DNA of 64,000 nucleotides from Pyxidicoccus parkwaysis (GTDB lineage Bacteria; Myxococcota; Myxococcia; Myxococcales; Myxococcaceae), in assembly GCF_017301735.1 (NCBI RefSeq), contig NZ_CP071090.1, positions 9,476,001-9,540,000 of the forward strand. Direction: 5' to 3'. The notes under the pieces are model-generated. The model ran no database searches, was not told where the DNA came from, and saw only the letters and a list, made by a program, of their open reading frames with translations. Both the position numbers and the translations under genes were made by a program. Numbering within the stretch: the stretch's first letter is position 1; every line of letters begins with the position of its first letter. This document shows, in pieces, positions 1 to 14,645 of the stretch.

Positions 1-531
1 GGGCCCCAGCGGGAACATCACCACGTCGCACAGCCCGGAGCGCAGCGCCGCGCGCAGCACGTCCGGATGGTGGCTGGAGATGCCCCGGAAGCGCGCCTTG
101 CCCTCGCGCACGCAGCGGCCGAGCTGCTCCATGCCTCCCCCCGGCGCGGCCAGTTTCTCCCACGCCGCCACTTCCGACACCGCGTGGAACACGAACAGGT
201 CCACCACGTCATGCCCCAGCCGCTTCAGGCTGCCCTCCACCTGCGGCGCCACCGGCGCGTCCAGCACGTCCACCTTGTCGATGAGGAAGACGCCGTGGCG
301 CCTGTCTCGCAGCGCCTCGCCCACCGTCTCCTCACTCAGCCCCTCTTCGTAGTTGGGCGCGGTGTCGATGACGTTGAGCCCGGAGTCGAGCGCACGGCGC
401 AGCGTGGTGACGAGCGTCTCGCGCGCAGTGGAACGGTCGGCGATGTCGCCGATGCCCACCGCCGTGGCGTTGAAGCCGGTACGGCCCAGGTGACGGCGCG
501 GCGTGAAGCGGGGAAGGGATGAGTCGGCCAT
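1..531 (-). CDS. Aldo/keto reductase, C-terminus cut by window edge
   Basis: NAD(P)H-dependent oxidoreductase of the aldo/keto reductase superfamily; the substrate cannot be told. The 177 visible residues begin at ATG 531 and run off the window. All four residues of the AKR catalytic tetrad are recognisable: Asp and Tyr in DTAPNYEEG, Lys in FLIDKVD and His in LFVFHAV. The gene lies about 120 bp downstream of the DUF839 gene on the same strand and may or may not be cotranscribed. The family is certain; the physiological role is not. Confidence 0.85.
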   Translation of the reverse strand, partial: MADSSLPRFTPRRHLGRTGFNATAVGIGDIADRSTARETLVTTLRRALDSGLNVIDTAPNYEEGLSEETVGEALRDRRHGVFLIDKVDVLDAPVAPQVEGSLKRLGHDVVDLFVFHAVSEVAAWEKLAAPGGGMEQLGRCVREGKARFRGISSHHPDVLRAALRSGLCDVVMFPLGP

Positions 532-652
532 ATGCCGCGCGTTGTGGCGGATGCCTCGCGCCACCGTCAAGCGGGCACCACGCGCCGGGTGGAGACACCG
601 TGCGCTGCTGGCCACGGCGTCCCCTGCTGACGTCAACGAGTCTCCGAAAGCC

Positions 653-1822
653 TCACCGGAACGGCCCGCTCACCTCGAACGTCACGCCGGCGCTGCTGCT
701 GCCCGTGGTGCCGCGCTGCGAGCTGAAGTACAGCCGCCGCCCGTCCGGGCTGAACGCCGGCCCGGTGATTTCCGAGGCGGAGTGCCCCTCCAGCTTGATG
801 AACGGCGCCACCACGCGATTGGGCCCCGGGGTGATGATGCAGATTTCGAGGTTGCCCCCGTCCTCCGCGACGAAGATGTCACCCGAGCGGGACACCGTGA
901 CGTTGTCCACGCCGGTGAGCGGCGAGTTGGCGAAGAGGTTGTCGTCGTAGATGACCTCCAGCGCCCCGGTGGCCGGCGTGTGCGCCCACACGCGGTTGTC
1001 CCCCTTCGTCGTGAAGTAGATGACGCCGCTGTCGTGCCAGCACCCCTCGCCGCCGTTGAACACCGTGGTCTTCGACGCCACCGTCGACTGTGACGACGCC
1101 GGGCTGGACGCCGCGCAGTTCACCCACGTCAGCGTGCCCGTGCCCGCGAGCGGGTCTCCATTCACCTTCGCCGCCTGCAACTGGCCCGCCGTCAGCGCGG
1201 GGTACGCCGAGGGAATGAAGCGGTAGAAGCGCCCGCTGGTGCTGTCCTCGGTGAGGTACAGCGCCTTGCCCACCGGGTCCACCGCCACCGCCTCGTGCGC
1301 GAAGGTGCCCAGCGCGCCGCGCACCACGCCCTGCGAGGACTTCGTCGGGTCGCACTCCCACACCCGCCCGCCGCTGTACTCCTCGCACGACAGCCACGTG
1401 CCCCACGGCGTCGGTCCGCCCGCGCAGTTGCTCCGCGTGCCGGAGAGGATGCGGTACGCGCCCACCACCGCGCCGCCGCCGTCGAAGCGCACCGCGCTCA
1501 CTCCGCCGGACGTCATCTCGCTGTTGGACGTGTACACCCAGCCGCCCGTGGACAGCGCGAAGCACGCGCCCCCATCCGGCGCCGAGTGCCACGTGTAGCC
1601 CGTGCTCGCCACCGCCTGCCCGGAGCGGGCGATGATGCGGGACGTGAAGCCCGCCGGCAGCCGCACGCCATTCGCGTCGGGCGAGCCGGACAGGGCGCCA
1701 TACGGGCTCGGCCCCGGCTGGGCCGGCGCGGCATAGGCCTCCTTCCAGAAGCCCGGCCCCAGGGCCAACGCTCCACCACCCAACGCGGAAAGACGAAGGA
1801 AGTCACGACGGTGCAGGCGCAT
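653..1822 (-). CDS. DUF839 (PhoX-like) protein with Tat signal
   Basis: A 389-residue exported protein. It starts at ATG 1822, which places a twin-arginine signal (RRDFLRLSALGG) at the extreme N-terminus; a Met 11 codons upstream is possible but would bury it. Alternating Gly/Asp-rich strands fit the DUF839/PhoX beta-propeller family, which includes Ca/Fe-dependent alkaline phosphatases. Typical PhoX proteins are longer (600 or more residues), so this is a short member and phosphatase activity is inferred only loosely. The nearest upstream gene on the same strand ends about 110 bp away. Confidence 0.75.
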   Translation of the reverse strand: MRLHRRDFLRLSALGGGALALGPGFWKEAYAAPAQPGPSPYGALSGSPDANGVRLPAGFTSRIIARSGQAVASTGYTWHSAPDGGACFALSTGGWVYTSNSEMTSGGVSAVRFDGGGAVVGAYRILSGTRSNCAGGPTPWGTWLSCEEYSGGRVWECDPTKSSQGVVRGALGTFAHEAVAVDPVGKALYLTEDSTSGRFYRFIPSAYPALTAGQLQAAKVNGDPLAGTGTLTWVNCAASSPASSQSTVASKTTVFNGGEGCWHDSGVIYFTTKGDNRVWAHTPATGALEVIYDDNLFANSPLTGVDNVTVSRSGDIFVAEDGGNLEICIITPGPNRVVAPFIKLEGHSASEITGPAFSPDGRRLYFSSQRGTTGSSSAGVTFEVSGPFR

Positions 1823-1930
1823 CCATGTTCCTCCAGCCAAGGTCTGGAGGAGCAAACTTCCACGGACTCGCGAACCCCGTCGTAACGTCCGTGCAAGGAG
1901 CGGCTGACGGGCGCGTGAATCAATCCGCGC

Positions 1931-2203
1931 TCAGCCGCCGCCGCGGCGCACCGCGCGGTTCTTGTCCCAGATGGCGTAGAGGATGAGGAGGAAGGCGAAG
2001 AGGCGGACGACGTAGATGTAATAGCGCCGCTCGTCGCCCACCTCGAGGAGCGCGCCCGCCACGGCGTTGCCGCCGAGCAGCGCGAAGGTCAGCGCGAAGA
2101 AGCCGAAGAGCCTGTCGCGCGACTGCTTCCAGAAGCGGAGGAAGAACAGCGAGCACGCCAGCCACGCCATCGCCGCCGCGCCGTTGAACATGGGATTGAG
2201 CAT
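1931..2203 (-). CDS. DUF5985-like small membrane protein (second copy)
   Basis: A 90-residue, three-helix membrane protein. ATG 2203 is preferred over a Met 7 codons upstream because it sits just after the stop of the preceding gene, with a GAAGGTGG stretch in front. It is a paralogue of the gene immediately upstream: both share a leucine-rich first helix, an FxRxWK-type loop and a C-terminal LYxxIWD-type ending. It is the last gene of the poly-HAMP kinase operon. Function is unknown; an accessory membrane component or sensor for the pathway is a guess from position. Confidence 0.7.
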   Translation of the reverse strand: MLNPMFNGAAAMAWLACSLFFLRFWKQSRDRLFGFFALTFALLGGNAVAGALLEVGDERRYYIYVVRLFAFLLILYAIWDKNRAVRRGGG

Positions 2204-2213
2204 GGGTCCACCT

Positions 2214-2474
2214 TCAGGAGGCATCCCAGATGAGGCCGTAGAGCAGGACGACCGCGCTGGCCAGGCCGGTGATGAGGCGGGGCACGTACAGGTCCACCGC
2301 CGTGGGCAGCAGCACCAGGTCCACGAAGAGCAGCACGTTGTTGAGGGCCAGCCCCGCGAAGCACAGCCCGCTCCACAAGAGCAGCCGGGACTGCGTGCGC
2401 TTCCAGGCGCGCAGCAGCAGCACCGCGCAGGCCAGGCTGGTCAGGGCACAGAGGATGTAGACGGCCTCAGCCAT
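2214..2474 (-). CDS. DUF5985-like small membrane protein (first copy)
   Basis: An 86-residue protein with three predicted hydrophobic helices. It starts at ATG 2474, overlapping the end of the preceding winged-helix gene by 8 bases, which suggests translational coupling. It is a tandem paralogue of the next gene, so the pair may form a hetero-oligomer in the inner membrane. No catalytic motif is visible. The family name is assigned from general resemblance, so the function remains open. Confidence 0.7.
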   Translation of the reverse strand: MAEAVYILCALTSLACAVLLLRAWKRTQSRLLLWSGLCFAGLALNNVLLFVDLVLLPTAVDLYVPRLITGLASAVVLLYGLIWDAS

Positions 2475-2874
2475 GACCCCCTCCGTCCTTGTCCTTCTTG
2501 AACACGAAGGCGTCCGCGAAGCCCCGGACCTTGTCCAGGGGCCGCGAGAAGATGAAGGTGATGACGCTCACCCGCTTCGCTCCATACACCCCCGCCAGCT
2601 CCGTCACCGCCTGCACGTCCTCCGAGCTCGACGGGCTGTAGCGCCAGGCCGGCGGATTCCCGCCGTTGACGACCAGCAGCCCGTGCGCGGCCAGGTCCGC
2701 CAGCCGCGCCGCCGCCGAGATATCTGTGATTCGCAGCTCCAGGCTCACCTCTGACGCCTTCCACTCCCGGTCCGAGCGTGCTCGAAGCAGGAGGAGCACC
2801 TCCAGCTTCTCCAGGGAGTCGATATGCGTCGTGATGAAGCGCTGGACCCGCGGTGGAAGTCCGGCATCGCTCAC
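2467..2874 (-). CDS. Winged-helix-like putative regulator
   Basis: A 135-residue protein from GTG 2874. The first 80 residues look like a winged helix-turn-helix: a helix near LEVLLLLRARSDREWKASEV, then a recognition-like helix around SAAARLADLAAHGLL and a wing. The C-terminus (KRVSVITFIFSRPLDKVRGFADAF) could be membrane-associated or a dimer interface. It lies 30 bp after the receiver-PAS gene and overlaps the first DUF5985 gene, so it belongs to the poly-HAMP operon. It could be the DNA-binding output that the other genes lack. Assignment is by fold impression, not a named family. Confidence 0.6.
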   Translation of the reverse strand: MSDAGLPPRVQRFITTHIDSLEKLEVLLLLRARSDREWKASEVSLELRITDISAAARLADLAAHGLLVVNGGNPPAWRYSPSSSEDVQAVTELAGVYGAKRVSVITFIFSRPLDKVRGFADAFVFKKDKDGGGHG

Positions 2875-2904
2875 ACGCGCACCATGCCCATGTTATTTTG
2901 TGCG

Positions 2905-4053
2905 TCAACCATTTCCCTCACGCGAATGTTCAGAGGGGGGGTCGGCGGGCACGGCCGCCTGGCCGGTGTCCGCCGCTGGGGGAGAGCCACCCTCTGGAGC
3001 CTCCGGGGCCGGCAGGTTGCGCAGGCCCTCCACCAGGCGGGCCGCGTCGAGGGGTGAGTCCCGTGCCGCGAGCAGGGCGCGCCGCAATTCGCGCTCGGTG
3101 GTGCGCAGCGCGGACACGTCCAGCAGCGCCAGGAGCACCGTCTCCGGACGGCCGTGCATCTGCGGCATCCGCGCGCTGAAGGCGAGCGCCGCCCCGTGCT
3201 GGCCATTCAGCTCCCACTCCACCTGGAGCCCCTGGAGGTCCTCGCCGCGCGCGGCGCGCAGGAGCGGCATGGCGGCCTCGGGCAGCGGCTGTCCGTCCGC
3301 GCCCCGGAAGACGGCGTCCGGGTAGAGGTCCTTCGCCTCGCGGTACGCCAGACACCCTCCGGCCAGCCCCTGTGCCGCCCGGTTGGCCAGCAGCGTGCGG
3401 CCGCTGTCCGGCTCCACCAGCGCCAGCGGCGTGGGCAGCGCGGCCAGCACGGCCTCCAGCCAGCGGTACTGGCTGCGGCTCGTCTCCATCTCCCGCCGCA
3501 GCAATTCCTCGCGCACGCGGGCGCGCTCCACCTCCGCGCGCCGGTTCGCCTCCGCCAGCTCGCGCTCGTGCTCGCGCTTCTGGGCCTCGCGCAGCGCCTC
3601 GGCCTGCCGCCGCACCAGCTCCGTCTTGCGGTACAGGTCCACGAAGACGCCCACCTTCGAGCGGAGGATTTCCGGCTCGTAGGGCTTGAGGAGGTAGTCC
3701 ACCGCGCCCACCGCGTACGCGCGCAGCTCCGGCAGCTGGCCCTGCGACAGCGCGGTGAGGAAGACGATGGGCGTGTCGCGGCTGCGCTCGCGCTCGCGGA
3801 TGAGCTGCGCCGTCTCGAAGCCGTCCATCTCCGGCATGACGACGTCCAGGAGGATGACGGCGAAGTCGCGCGTGAGCAGGTGGCGCAGCGCCTCGCGGCC
3901 GCTGCGCGCGATGACGAGCCGCTGCCCCAGCGGCGCCAGCGTGGCCTCCAGCGCCAGCAGGCCCTCCGCCTGGTCATCCACGAGGAGAACCGAGGCGGGC
4001 TCCAACGCCACCGTCACCACCGGCAGGCGCTCACGCGAGGGCGTGGCGCTCAC
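2905..4053 (-). CDS. Response regulator: receiver, coiled coil, PAS
   Basis: A 382-residue soluble signalling protein. Start GTG 4053 is chosen because it overlaps the cheB-like stop as GTGA. The receiver domain (about residues 20-140) looks functional: acidic pair in LLVDDQ, phospho-acceptor Asp in VILLDVVMPEMDG, Thr in FLTALS and Lys in LLKPYE. A charged coiled coil (about 145-195) leads to a PAS-like domain (about 200-330) and a disordered tail. There is no DNA-binding or enzymatic output, so it probably relays the signal by protein contact. It is fourth in the kinase-CheR-CheB-regulator run of 4-base overlaps. Confidence 0.85.
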   Translation of the reverse strand: MSATPSRERLPVVTVALEPASVLLVDDQAEGLLALEATLAPLGQRLVIARSGREALRHLLTRDFAVILLDVVMPEMDGFETAQLIRERERSRDTPIVFLTALSQGQLPELRAYAVGAVDYLLKPYEPEILRSKVGVFVDLYRKTELVRRQAEALREAQKREHERELAEANRRAEVERARVREELLRREMETSRSQYRWLEAVLAALPTPLALVEPDSGRTLLANRAAQGLAGGCLAYREAKDLYPDAVFRGADGQPLPEAAMPLLRAARGEDLQGLQVEWELNGQHGAALAFSARMPQMHGRPETVLLALLDVSALRTTERELRRALLAARDSPLDAARLVEGLRNLPAPEAPEGGSPPAADTGQAAVPADPPSEHSREGNG

Positions 4054-4607
4054 GGCATCCCCCGCGCCCGGGGCACGTATGCCAGCCGCCCCAGCCACGC
4101 GCCCACGGTGTCCAGCGACAGCTGTTCCATGTGTCCATCCTGTCCACCACCGCCCTCCCAGTCCTCGCCCACCACGGCCACGCGGCCGCCGCGTGCCTGC
4201 AGCAGCGCCAGCCCCGCCGCGCCGTCCTCGTGTCCGGCGAAGAGCAGCCCCGCGGCCCTCGGGCCGTAGCTGTCCGCGGTGGACTCGAAGAGGGCATCCA
4301 GGCAGGGCCGCTGTCCGTGCTCGGGCGGCTCCACGGACAGGGCCACGCAGCCTTTGTCCACCAGCAGGTGGTAGCCCGCGGGGGCCAGGTACACGCGGCC
4401 GGGCGTCAGGTCATCCTTGTCGTCCGGCTCCACCACCGGCAGCGCGCAGCGGCGCCCCAGCGGCGCGGCCAGCGAGTCATGCGGGCCCCGGTGCAGCGCC
4501 AGCACCACCGGCGTGGCCAGCTCCCGGGGCAGCAGCGTCAGCAGTGCCTCCACGTCCGCCGCCGAGGCGCGGGGCGCGCCCACCACCAGGATGCCGATGG
4601 AGCTCAC
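4050..4607 (-). CDS. CheB-like methylesterase domain protein, catalytic Ser missing
   Basis: A 185-residue stand-alone CheB-type domain without a receiver. Start GTG 4607 overlaps the cheR-like stop as GTGA. In CheB the esterase triad is Ser in GASTGG, a His about 26 residues on and an Asp in the GxxxDGAxG motif. Here His (VVLALHRGP) and Asp (AGHEDGAAG) are recognisable, but the nucleophile segment reads GAPRAS, with Pro where Ser belongs. The protein is therefore probably not a conventional methylesterase. It may be a regulatory or glutamyl-binding remnant working with the neighbouring CheR homologue. Confidence 0.8.
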   Translation of the reverse strand: MSSIGILVVGAPRASAADVEALLTLLPRELATPVVLALHRGPHDSLAAPLGRRCALPVVEPDDKDDLTPGRVYLAPAGYHLLVDKGCVALSVEPPEHGQRPCLDALFESTADSYGPRAAGLLFAGHEDGAAGLALLQARGGRVAVVGEDWEGGGGQDGHMEQLSLDTVGAWLGRLAYVPRARGMP

Positions 4608-5433
4608 GCCAACCTCCGGAAGATGCGGCCCGAGCCCTCGAGCTCCTCGTACGCCGCGGCGTGCGGCGTGCGCGACAGCGACTCCTTGCGTCCCAGACAC
4701 AGGAAGCCGAAGCGCGCGAGGCTCTCGAAGAGGCGACCATGCACGCGGTTGTGCAGCGTGCGGTTGAAGGTCAGCAGCGTGTCGCGGCAGACGATGACGT
4801 GGAACTCGTTGAACGAGCCATCCGTCGCGAGGTTGTGCTGGGTGAAGAAGATGCCGTCGCGCAGCCGGGGCTGGATGAGCGCCCAGTTGCCGTCGCGCGT
4901 GTAGTAGTCCGTGAGGGCGCCCTTGCCTCCCGCCTCCACGTAGCGGCGCGCGTCGTCCTCGCCGGGCAGCGGCAGCACGCCGGTGCGCGCGTCCGCCAGC
5001 AGGCCCTCGCTGGAGTCGGACGCGTACAGCCGGCACCTGCCCCACAGCCCTTCCTCCTGAAGGAGGATGGCCAGGGCGTAGGTGTCCTCGCCCGTGCCGC
5101 AGCCCGCGTGCCACACGCGCACGGAGGGCCACGTCCGCAGCACCGGCACCACCCGCGCGCGGAAGTCGCGGAAGAAGGCCGGGTCCGAGAACAGCGACAC
5201 CGGCGTGCAGGACAGCGTGCGCAAAAGCCCCTCCAGCGCCTCGGCGTCGTGCAGCACGCGGGCCTGGAGCTCGGAGAAGCTGTCCAGCCGCTCCTCGCGC
5301 AGGTGCCGCCGCAGCCGCCGCAAGAGCAGCGGCCGGGCATGGCTGCGCAAATCGAAGCCCCACTGCCGGGCCACGCCCTCCAGGAGCAGGTCCACCTCGA
5401 TGGACTCCAGCTCCGCGCTCGCGAGCCCAGCGC

Positions 5434-5437
<4 letters not shown>
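4604..5437 (-). CDS. CheR-like methyltransferase with altered active site
   Basis: A 277-residue CheR-family protein: N-terminal helical domain, then a SAM-binding Rossmann domain with AGCGTGEDTYAL as the nucleotide motif. The start is uncertain: TTG 5437 overlaps the kinase stop as TTGA and fits the coupling used by the next two genes; GTG 5396 is the alternative. Typical CheR proteins carry FFRDP, whose Arg helps to orient the substrate glutamate (Arg98 in Salmonella CheR). Here it is LFSDP, so the Arg is Ser. SAM binding looks possible; normal receptor methylation is doubtful. Confidence 0.82.
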
Positions 5438-11337
<5,900 letters not shown>

Positions 11338-11535
11338 GTGTGCCCCTGGTCGGTCCGGAAACGGCGGAGCCTTCGGCTGCCGTGGGACGGGAATCTCCTG
11401 GCGAGCTGGAAGTTCTCTCGCACTGACGCGGACTTGGGCCAGCCCCCCGGACAGTCCCGCCTGGTCACCAGCCGACAGTGCACGGCCCCAATGTCCAGCA
11501 GCGGACAACGGCGCGCTTCGAAGGTGGGAGGGTCT

Positions 11536-11850
11536 TCAGGACCCCTTCGCTCGCAGCCGCTCGATGAGGGCGGGCAGTTCCTGGAGGAGCTCCTCGTCGG
11601 AGCGCTCCACGGTGGCCTTGATGTACGCGGGTGTGACGGGCTCGACGGGCGCCATCATCGGCGGAGGCGTTCCCTTCAGCATCTGCCCCAGCGTGCGCAG
11701 GCGCTGGCTGCGATCCACGAGCCGGCGCGCCAGCGTCTCCAGGGCCTCCACCGCCTCCGCGTCCAGCGTCTGTGAGGCCAGCACCTCGCGCAGGAGCGTG
11801 AGCTGCCGGTTCAGGGCGCTGTCATGGACGGAGCGTAAAAGGGTCTCCAT
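11536..11850 (-). CDS. Small helical protein upstream of poly-HAMP kinase
   Basis: A 104-residue, mostly helical soluble protein. Start ATG 11850 has a strong AGGAGG about 6 bases upstream; an in-frame Met 9 codons earlier lacks one. It has no recognisable domain; charged heptad-like stretches (LLREVLASQTLDAEAVEALE) suggest a coiled coil or four-helix bundle. A gap of about 200 bp separates it from the giant kinase, so it is either the first gene of that operon or a separate small unit. Function unknown. Confidence 0.6.
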   Translation of the reverse strand: METLLRSVHDSALNRQLTLLREVLASQTLDAEAVEALETLARRLVDRSQRLRTLGQMLKGTPPPMMAPVEPVTPAYIKATVERSDEELLQELPALIERLRAKGS

Positions 11851-12004
11851 GTTGCCTCCTGGCGCCACCGGCCCCACGCGCGGCCCCGTAAGGTAGGTCC
11901 TGGCTCGCCGGCCTGGCTACCCACCCCCCGCACGTCGAGCGTTCACCGAAGGACAGCGGCTTGCACGAAGGGGCAGCACGGCTTCACAATGCCGCTGTCA
12001 GCAC

Positions 12005-14086
12005 ATGCCATCGACCGAAGACGCATCGGGTGCTCGGCGCGATGAGCCCACGTCTCCCACGCACGACGCGCCCACGCAGCTCCCCACGCCACAACCGGCG
12101 CTCACGCTGGGGGCCTACCTGCGGGGCCTCGGGCGGCTCTCCGCGCGCGAGGTGCTGGAGCTCGTCGAGCCGCTGAGCGGCTTCCTGGAGCAGGCCGCCG
12201 CGCCCGCTGGCAGCGCGCTGACGGTGGACCGGGTGGTGCTGGAGGGTGGGCTGGCGCGGCTGTCCACGTCGCTGGTGCCCGGTGTGGGCGCCGCGCCCGC
12301 GGAGCCGGGGGAGCGCGTCCGGCAGCTCGGGGCGCTGCTGTACGAGGCCGCGTCGGGGAAGGTTCCGGAGACGCCGTTGCAGCCGCTGGAAGGAGAGCTG
12401 GCGTGCCTGAATGCGCCGCTGTTCCGTTGCCTGGACGCGGAGCCGGCGGCGCGGTTCGCGGACCTCGCGGAGGCGCGCAAGGCGCTGCGCTCGGCGGTGG
12501 AGTCCGGTGGGATGGAGGCGACGTGGTTCCGCACGCCGCCTCCTCCGGCGGCGCCAGTGCCTCCACCACAGCCGGCGGTTGCGAGCCCGGTGGCGAACCT
12601 GGGCGAGGTGCTCGGCAACTACCAGCTCGAGCGCGTCCTCGGTGAAGGGGCCATGGGCGTGGTGTACGAGGCCCGGCACGTGCGGCTGGACAAGCGGGTG
12701 GCGGTGAAGATTCTGAAGCCGCAGCACGTGGTGGACCACTCGCTGGTGCAGCGGTTCTTCCAGGAGGCGCGGGCGGTCAACGCCATCAACCACGAGAACA
12801 TCGTGGAGATTTTCGACTTCGTGGAGGAACCGGCTCCCGCGCAGGCGATTCCGCGCATCTACTGCGTGCTGGAGCTGCTCCAGGGCGTCAGCCTCCGGGG
12901 GCTGCTGGAGCGAGAGACGCCCTCCGTGCGGCGCTCGGTGCGCATCGTGGAGCAGCTCTGCGCGGCGCTCGGGGCGGCACACCGCACGGGCGTCGTGCAC
13001 CGGGACATCAAGCCGGACAATGTCTTCGTGACGGCGCGGGGCCACGAGCCGGACTTCGTGAAGGTGCTCGACTTCGGCGTGGCGAAGCTGACCAGCGGGC
13101 GGCTGGCGAAGAACCCGGACACGTTCGCGGGCGCGGTGATTGGGACGCCGGGCTACATGGCGCCGGAGCAGGCGTCGGGGCTGGAGGTCGATGGGCGCGC
13201 GGACCTCTACGCAGTGGGCACGGTGCTGTACGAGCTGCTCTCCGGGCGGCGCCCGTTCGAGCCGACGAACCTGGGCACGTGGGCGGTGGACCTCATCGTG
13301 AGGCCACCGCCGCCGCTGCCCGAGACGACGTCCGCGGGAGAGCCGATTCCGCCCGAGCTCGCGGCGGTGACGCTGCGCTGTCTGGAGAAGGCACCGGAGG
13401 ACCGCTTCGCGTCGATGGACGCGCTCGCCGCCGCGCTGCGGCCGTTCGCGCATGGGCCCATTCCGCTCGTGACGCCAGCAGCGCTCGTGCCCGCGCACTC
13501 TTCGGTGGAGCTCACAGCGCCCACGCCCACTCCGTTGCCCGCGCTGGTACGGGTCATCGAGCCTGCGCCGGGAAAGCGCCACCGGTGGCCATTGCTCGCC
13601 GTCGCGGGCATCGCGCTGCTCGCCATTCCGGGCGCCATCGTGTGGACGCGCACGAGAGCCCCGAGCATTCAGGAGACACCGCCGGCAGCCGTGCAGGTAT
13701 CCCCGCCGACGGCCGCCCAGGGCGCAACGAGCACACCGGGCCAGACCGTCGCGCCGGACACGACGCCCACGATTGAAGCGCCCACTCCGGCCGAGGTCGT
13801 CCTCGAAGTCCGCTCGACGCCCTCCGGCGCGCGAGTGATTCAAGACGACACGGGAGAGACCCTCGGCGTCACTCCGCTCCAGCTCACCGTGTCCGAGCCA
13901 CGCGCCCTGCGCTTCGAGCTACGGGGTTACCGTACGGCGCAGGCCACGGCACAGCCCGAGGCGGGCGCCGACGTCGACGTGACGCTGACTCCGAGCAAGG
14001 CCGCGACAGGAGGCAAGCCACCGCGACCCAAGCGAGGCGCTAGACTCCAGTCCACAGATGCAACCCTCAATCCGTTTCACAAATAG
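12005..14086 (+). CDS. Ser/Thr protein kinase with PEGA domain
   Basis: A 693-residue membrane kinase. The catalytic domain (about residues 204-470) is complete: Gly loop LGEGAMGVVYEA, AVKIL lysine, HRDIKPDN catalytic loop, DFGVAK and GTPGYMAPEQ. A single membrane helix lies near 523-546, followed by a Thr/Pro linker and a PEGA domain (about 597-652), presumably extracytoplasmic. Residues 30-155 resemble the C-lobe of a second, degenerate kinase with no catalytic motifs left. The TPR gene downstream overlaps it by 29 bases, so they are cotranscribed. Targets unknown. Confidence 0.93.
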   Translation: MPSTEDASGARRDEPTSPTHDAPTQLPTPQPALTLGAYLRGLGRLSAREVLELVEPLSGFLEQAAAPAGSALTVDRVVLEGGLARLSTSLVPGVGAAPAEPGERVRQLGALLYEAASGKVPETPLQPLEGELACLNAPLFRCLDAEPAARFADLAEARKALRSAVESGGMEATWFRTPPPPAAPVPPPQPAVASPVANLGEVLGNYQLERVLGEGAMGVVYEARHVRLDKRVAVKILKPQHVVDHSLVQRFFQEARAVNAINHENIVEIFDFVEEPAPAQAIPRIYCVLELLQGVSLRGLLERETPSVRRSVRIVEQLCAALGAAHRTGVVHRDIKPDNVFVTARGHEPDFVKVLDFGVAKLTSGRLAKNPDTFAGAVIGTPGYMAPEQASGLEVDGRADLYAVGTVLYELLSGRRPFEPTNLGTWAVDLIVRPPPPLPETTSAGEPIPPELAAVTLRCLEKAPEDRFASMDALAAALRPFAHGPIPLVTPAALVPAHSSVELTAPTPTPLPALVRVIEPAPGKRHRWPLLAVAGIALLAIPGAIVWTRTRAPSIQETPPAAVQVSPPTAAQGATSTPGQTVAPDTTPTIEAPTPAEVVLEVRSTPSGARVIQDDTGETLGVTPLQLTVSEPRALRFELRGYRTAQATAQPEAGADVDVTLTPSKAATGGKPPRPKRGARLQSTDATLNPFHK

Positions 14087-14645
14087 CTGGCTGCTCGTCG
14101 TCCTGCTGCCCCTGCTCGCCGCCGCCGAACCGCCGAAGCCGGGCACGCCCGGCAAGAAGGACGACCCGAAGGCCGAAGCACGCGTGCTCTTCGACTACGC
14201 GCAGCGCGAGTACGACCTCGGCAACTTCAACGACGCGCTCAGCGGCTACTCGGAGGCCTACCGCCTGCTGCCCGAGCCCGCGCTGCTCTTCAACATCGGC
14301 CAGTGCCACCGCCAGCTCGGCCAGTACGAGCGGGCCGCGTTCTTCTACCGCCGCTACCTCGCGCTGGACCCGGAGTCGCCGGACGCGCCGCTCGTCAATC
14401 AGCTCATCCAGCAGATGGAGGCGAAGCAGGCCGAGCTCGAACAGAAGTCCAGGTCCACGGCCCTCGCCGTGCCCCTGACGCCCGAAGCGGAGTCGAAGGA
14501 GCAGAAGTCCTCCGGCTCCGCCTTCCTGCGCAGCCGCTGGTTCTGGGTGGGCGTGGGCGTGGTCGCCGTGGGGGCCACCACCACGGTGCTGCTCACGCGC
14601 TCCAGCGAGCCGCACGCCAACCTGGGCACGGTGACGGTGCCATGA
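14058..14645 (+). CDS. Exported TPR protein with C-terminal membrane helix
   Basis: A 195-residue protein: N-terminal signal sequence or anchor (residues 8-24), two or three TPR units (about 40-125, including DYAQREYDLGNFNDALSGYS and the FNIGQCHRQLGQYERAA segment), a Lys/Glu-rich linker and a C-terminal hydrophobic helix (about 157-177). It starts inside the end of the kinase gene and its stop overlaps the next start as ATGA, so the three genes form one unit. It probably works as an envelope scaffold near the PEGA part of the kinase; that role is inferred from context. Confidence 0.8.
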   Translation: MQPSIRFTNSWLLVVLLPLLAAAEPPKPGTPGKKDDPKAEARVLFDYAQREYDLGNFNDALSGYSEAYRLLPEPALLFNIGQCHRQLGQYERAAFFYRRYLALDPESPDAPLVNQLIQQMEAKQAELEQKSRSTALAVPLTPEAESKEQKSSGSAFLRSRWFWVGVGVVAVGATTTVLLTRSSEPHANLGTVTVP

